Source: Paenibacillus algorifonticola
Lineage (GTDB): Bacteria > Bacillota > Bacilli > Paenibacillales > Paenibacillaceae
Length of the DNA stretch: 64,000 nt
Direction of reading: 5' to 3'
Assembly (NCBI RefSeq): GCF_000971975.1
Contig: NZ_KQ040784.1
Span: 325-64,324 of the forward strand
Under the pieces are notes generated by a model, which was not told the DNA's origin, did not search any database, and was given only the letters and a program-made list of their open reading frames with translations. Shown here piece by piece: positions 61,887 through 64,000 of the stretch. Within the stretch, counting starts at the first letter, position 1. Each line of letters opens with the position of its first letter. The position numbers and the translations under genes were made by a program.

Positions 61887-62845
61887 ATGCCAACAGAGTC
61901 GCCTTCGACCAGCGTCACATAAATTCGCTCGTTTTCGACCGGCTCTCCGGCTATGATTTTCAGCAGCTGCTCAGATGCAAGCGCTCCCCATTTATGTTTC
62001 GAATAATCGATCGTGGCAAGCTTTGGCTGCATATACGAGGCCAGCTCCACATTGTCAAAACCGATAATATGAATATGCTCGCCCACGACATAGTCCGTCT
62101 GGGATACATAGTTGTGTACGCCAATCGCCATTTCATCGTTCATGCAAAAAACAGCAGCTGGCTCCGTGTATTCAGCCAATATTTTTTTAGCTGCTTCCTC
62201 GCCGGATTCCTTACGGAAACTGCCTTCAATGGCTTTAAACGTTAAGTCGTCGCAGCGCTCCACCGCCTGCTTGACCGCTTGCAGCCGCTGACCTGCGTCA
62301 TAAGACTCCTCCGGACCCATAATCGCATAGATTTTGCGAAAGCCCCGATCCAGCAAATGCTCCATCGCAAGCGTAGCTCCTGCCTTGTTATCAAGCAGCA
62401 CCTGATTAATATTTGGGTGGTTCAGCTCGCGGTCGAGTACGACTACTTTATGCCCCAGCTCCGCATAACGCAGCAGCTCATCACTATCGAACATGGCATC
62501 GAGCACAATTGCGCCATCAATCATCCGCTCAGGAAGCATGCGATGCGAACGTTTGCCGCTGCATACGATCGTATCATAGCCTTTGCGGTGCAGCATTTCA
62601 TTTACCCCTTGCAGCAAATCCCCATAGAAGGCTCCGCTGAAGTCGGTCAAATATACGCCAATAATTTTGGTCTCACGCGTCTTAAGCGTTCGGGCAGCTG
62701 CATTCGGCACGTAGTTCAACTCTTTGGCTATAGCTAAAATTTTGGCGCATGTCTCCGTTGTCACCTTCGGGCTACCGTTCAGCGCGTAGGAAACTGTCGA
62801 TATCGAGACACCAGCCTTCTTAGCGATATCTTTAATACTGACCAC
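61859..62845 (-). CDS. LacI-family transcriptional repressor
   Basis: 328 residues. HTH at residues 4-24 (IKDIAKKAGVSISTVSYALNG) with the hinge helix AARTLK, and a sugar-binding periplasmic-like domain (GVYLTDFSGAFYGDLLQGVN, RGFRKIYAIMGPEES, HIIGFDNVELASYMQPKLATI). It probably controls carbohydrate genes, the likeliest target being the GH94-like gene to its right. The start is GTG with GGAGAGAG upstream. Its leader is preceded by three copies of a double-hairpin repeat. Confidence 0.92.
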   Translation of the reverse strand: MVSIKDIAKKAGVSISTVSYALNGSPKVTTETCAKILAIAKELNYVPNAAARTLKTRETKIIGVYLTDFSGAFYGDLLQGVNEMLHRKGYDTIVCSGKRSHRMLPERMIDGAIVLDAMFDSDELLRYAELGHKVVVLDRELNHPNINQVLLDNKAGATLAMEHLLDRGFRKIYAIMGPEESYDAGQRLQAVKQAVERCDDLTFKAIEGSFRKESGEEAAKKILAEYTEPAAVFCMNDEMAIGVHNYVSQTDYVVGEHIHIIGFDNVELASYMQPKLATIDYSKHKWGALASEQLLKIIAGEPVENERIYVTLVEGDSVGINKEASAQR

Positions 62846-62870
62846 TGCACTCTCTCCAATCTGTAACTCT

Positions 62871-63162
62871 TAGCGTAAACGGCTTTTCCATCTAAATGGA
62901 AAAAGCTCGTTTCGCGTAAAAATGTAAGCCTGATAATAACAATTCATCTTATAATCCTTAGATTTCAAGCGTAAACGGCTGTAGCTACCTTCGGTAGCAA
63001 AGCTCGTTTCGCGTAAAAATGTAAGCCTAGATAATAACAATTCATCTTATTATCCTTACATTTCAAGCGTAAACGGCTGCAGCTACCTTCGGTAGCAAAG
63101 CTCGTTTCGCGTAAAAATAAAAACCTATTAAAGGCATATAAACTTATAAACACTTATATTTT
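62871..63162 (-). repeat. Three tandem about 97-bp double-hairpin repeat units in the lacI leader
   Basis: Units 62871-62966, 62967-63064 and 63065-63162 within the 414-bp gene-free gap 62846-63259. Each has the upper hairpin GCGtAAACGGCT / AGCtCGTTTcGCG. Inner stems are TTTTCCAT / ATGGAAAA in unit 1 and GCTACC / GGTAGC in units 2 and 3, paired in every case. Lower hairpins: AAATGTAAG / CTTACATTT with GATAATAA / TTATTATC in unit 2; unit 1 is similar with a mismatch; unit 3 switches to the galU-leader type of 3' end (CTTATAAACACTTATATTTT). Same orientation relative to the downstream gene as at galU. Confidence 0.8.
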
Positions 63163-63223
63163 AAAATATTCCTGATTAATTAACTATATCATAACAGGCT
63201 AAAGTTGCATCGCCTTATGTGCA

Positions 63224-63250
63224 TACGGCGATCCGAAACGAATCGCCGTA
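63224..63250 (-). terminator. Hairpin at the end of the GH94-like gene
   Basis: Perfect 9-bp stem TACGGCGAT / ATCGCCGTA with a 9-nt loop, 9 bp past the stop codon. No clear T tract follows, so termination is unproven. Confidence 0.45.
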
Positions 63251-63259
63251 CACCAGTCC

Positions 63260-64000
63260 TTACATGAAAATATCGATAATCGTTGTTTCGCCTGACTGAT
63301 ACTGCTTCAGCAGCTGCGGAGAAATTTCTAATCCGCCCGTACGATAACGATTGGAGCCGAATTCAGCTTCCATTTCATTACCATTTATTTTCACGCTTTT
63401 CACAGTCGCATTGCCATCTCCATTCAAATGATAGACGAAGGTGACCGGATTGCCCTGATACTCGAAATCGAATCGCAGGCCATCCAACGACTGCGGCAGC
63501 ACCGGATCAACCATTAGCTTGCCTTGCACTTGGCGAATACCAAGCACATTTGCTACGAGCTGGTTCATATAAATTCCCGGGCCACTGGAATAAATTCTCC
63601 AGCCGCCTTTAACCGGAGCAGAGCCATCACGCAGCTGTGCAAAACGGTCCTGCGCCTCGTAACGCGTATTAAATTTGCCGTCCGAGCTGCTGAAATAAGA
63701 ATTGCTTTGGCGAAGCTCCGCATTAGGCACAGCATCCTTCAAACCAACCGGGTTAATGATTGCTAGTCCATTCCATGCTTCATCTACCTTACCAAGCTTA
63801 GCCATCGCTTCGACATAGCGGATATGGGCATGTACATATTGCAGCCCTACCTCGCGGCCAAAGTTCGCCGCCTGCTCAGCGCGCTTGAAATGCGTGCTTA
63901 CACCACCGGTATATTTCGCTGGACGGTTCATCAGCCGCACGCCATCCGGGCAATAGAGCTCGCGCTTGATGAGCGCATAATGCGACTCGGCTTGCTCAGC
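63260..64000 (-). CDS. GH94-like glycoside phosphorylase/hydrolase, 3' part
   Basis: The reading frame is open to the right edge, so only the last 246 codons are in the window; the 5' end lies outside. The visible part has GGWRIYSSGPGIYMNQLVANVLGIRQ and VDPVLPQSLDGLRFDFEYQGNPV, typical of the (alpha/alpha)6 domain end and C-terminal beta-sandwich of GH94 cellobiose-phosphorylase-like and cyclic-glucan-synthase-related enzymes. It would split beta-glucosides with phosphate. The LacI gene downstream may regulate it. Confidence 0.75.
   Translation of the reverse strand, partial: AEQAESHYALIKRELYCPDGVRLMNRPAKYTGGVSTHFKRAEQAANFGREVGLQYVHAHIRYVEAMAKLGKVDEAWNGLAIINPVGLKDAVPNAELRQSNSYFSSSDGKFNTRYEAQDRFAQLRDGSAPVKGGWRIYSSGPGIYMNQLVANVLGIRQVQGKLMVDPVLPQSLDGLRFDFEYQGNPVTFVYHLNGDGNATVKSVKINGNEMEAEFGSNRYRTGGLEISPQLLKQYQSGETTIIDIFM

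Noticed and set aside
62871-63162. CRISPR-like array
   Set aside because: The three units are direct repeats of about 97 bp without unique spacers and no cas genes are near; they are double-hairpin elements.

Overview
The window reads as chromosome of a spore-forming Gram-positive bacterium of the Paenibacillus type. The evidence is sporulation genes (bofA, spo0F), a long Bacillus-type SRP RNA next to dnaX, RNA polymerase delta subunit, a CTP-sensed pyrG leader, an aa3-type quinol oxidase, and gene order shared with Bacillus. No tRNA, rRNA, CRISPR array, transposase or phage gene was seen. Identifications come from protein motifs and remembered family features; no database search was run.

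Layout. 0.1-4.2 kb (minus strand): SRP RNA, dnaX, YbaB/EbfC protein, recR, yaaL and bofA, in the Bacillus order that normally runs into an rRNA operon just beyond the left edge. 4.3-12.7 kb (minus): a sporulation-type lipoprotein, rpmE, a radical SAM protein, rho, murZ, spo0F, pyrG with its leader attenuator, and rpoE. 12.9-15.9 kb: a probable structured RNA, a subtilisin-like protease and an orphan sugar-binding protein.

15.9-39.3 kb (minus) is a large exopolysaccharide locus. It holds two GT2 or GT-C type membrane glycosyltransferase genes, a secreted GH26-like hydrolase, a processive cellulose-synthase-like glycosyltransferase with two PilZ domains, a Wzz-like co-polymerase with a degenerate P-loop domain, galU and ugd (UDP-glucose and UDP-glucuronate supply), flippase, GT4, a FlaA1-type dehydratase, a Wzy-like polymerase, GT2, priming sugar transferase, an epimerase, a beta-helix pectate-lyase-like protein, and an SGNH plus MBOAT O-acetylation pair. 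The GH26 gene is preceded by two class I cyclic-di-GMP riboswitches with an intrinsic terminator between them, and the next gene carries PilZ domains, so c-di-GMP probably acts here at the RNA and the protein level.

39.5-56.2 kb: argS, the ywiB homologue, a mismatch uracil/hypoxanthine glycosylase, cidAB with divergent cidR, a dicarboxylate symporter, purine catabolism genes pucF-pucG with divergent pucR, a guanylate-kinase-like protein with an altered P-loop, speE-speB, and a bifunctional penicillin-binding protein. 56.3-60.9 kb (plus): a small membrane protein and qoxABCD. 61-64 kb: a cyclophilin lipoprotein, a LacI-family repressor and the 3' part of a GH94-like phosphorylase gene.

The best unexplained signals are a family of about 100-bp double-hairpin repeats found in the 5' leaders of three unrelated genes (galU, the guanylate-kinase-like gene, lacI) with compensatory base changes in their stems; the tandem riboswitch arrangement; and a terminator-ended structured transcript upstream of rpoE.
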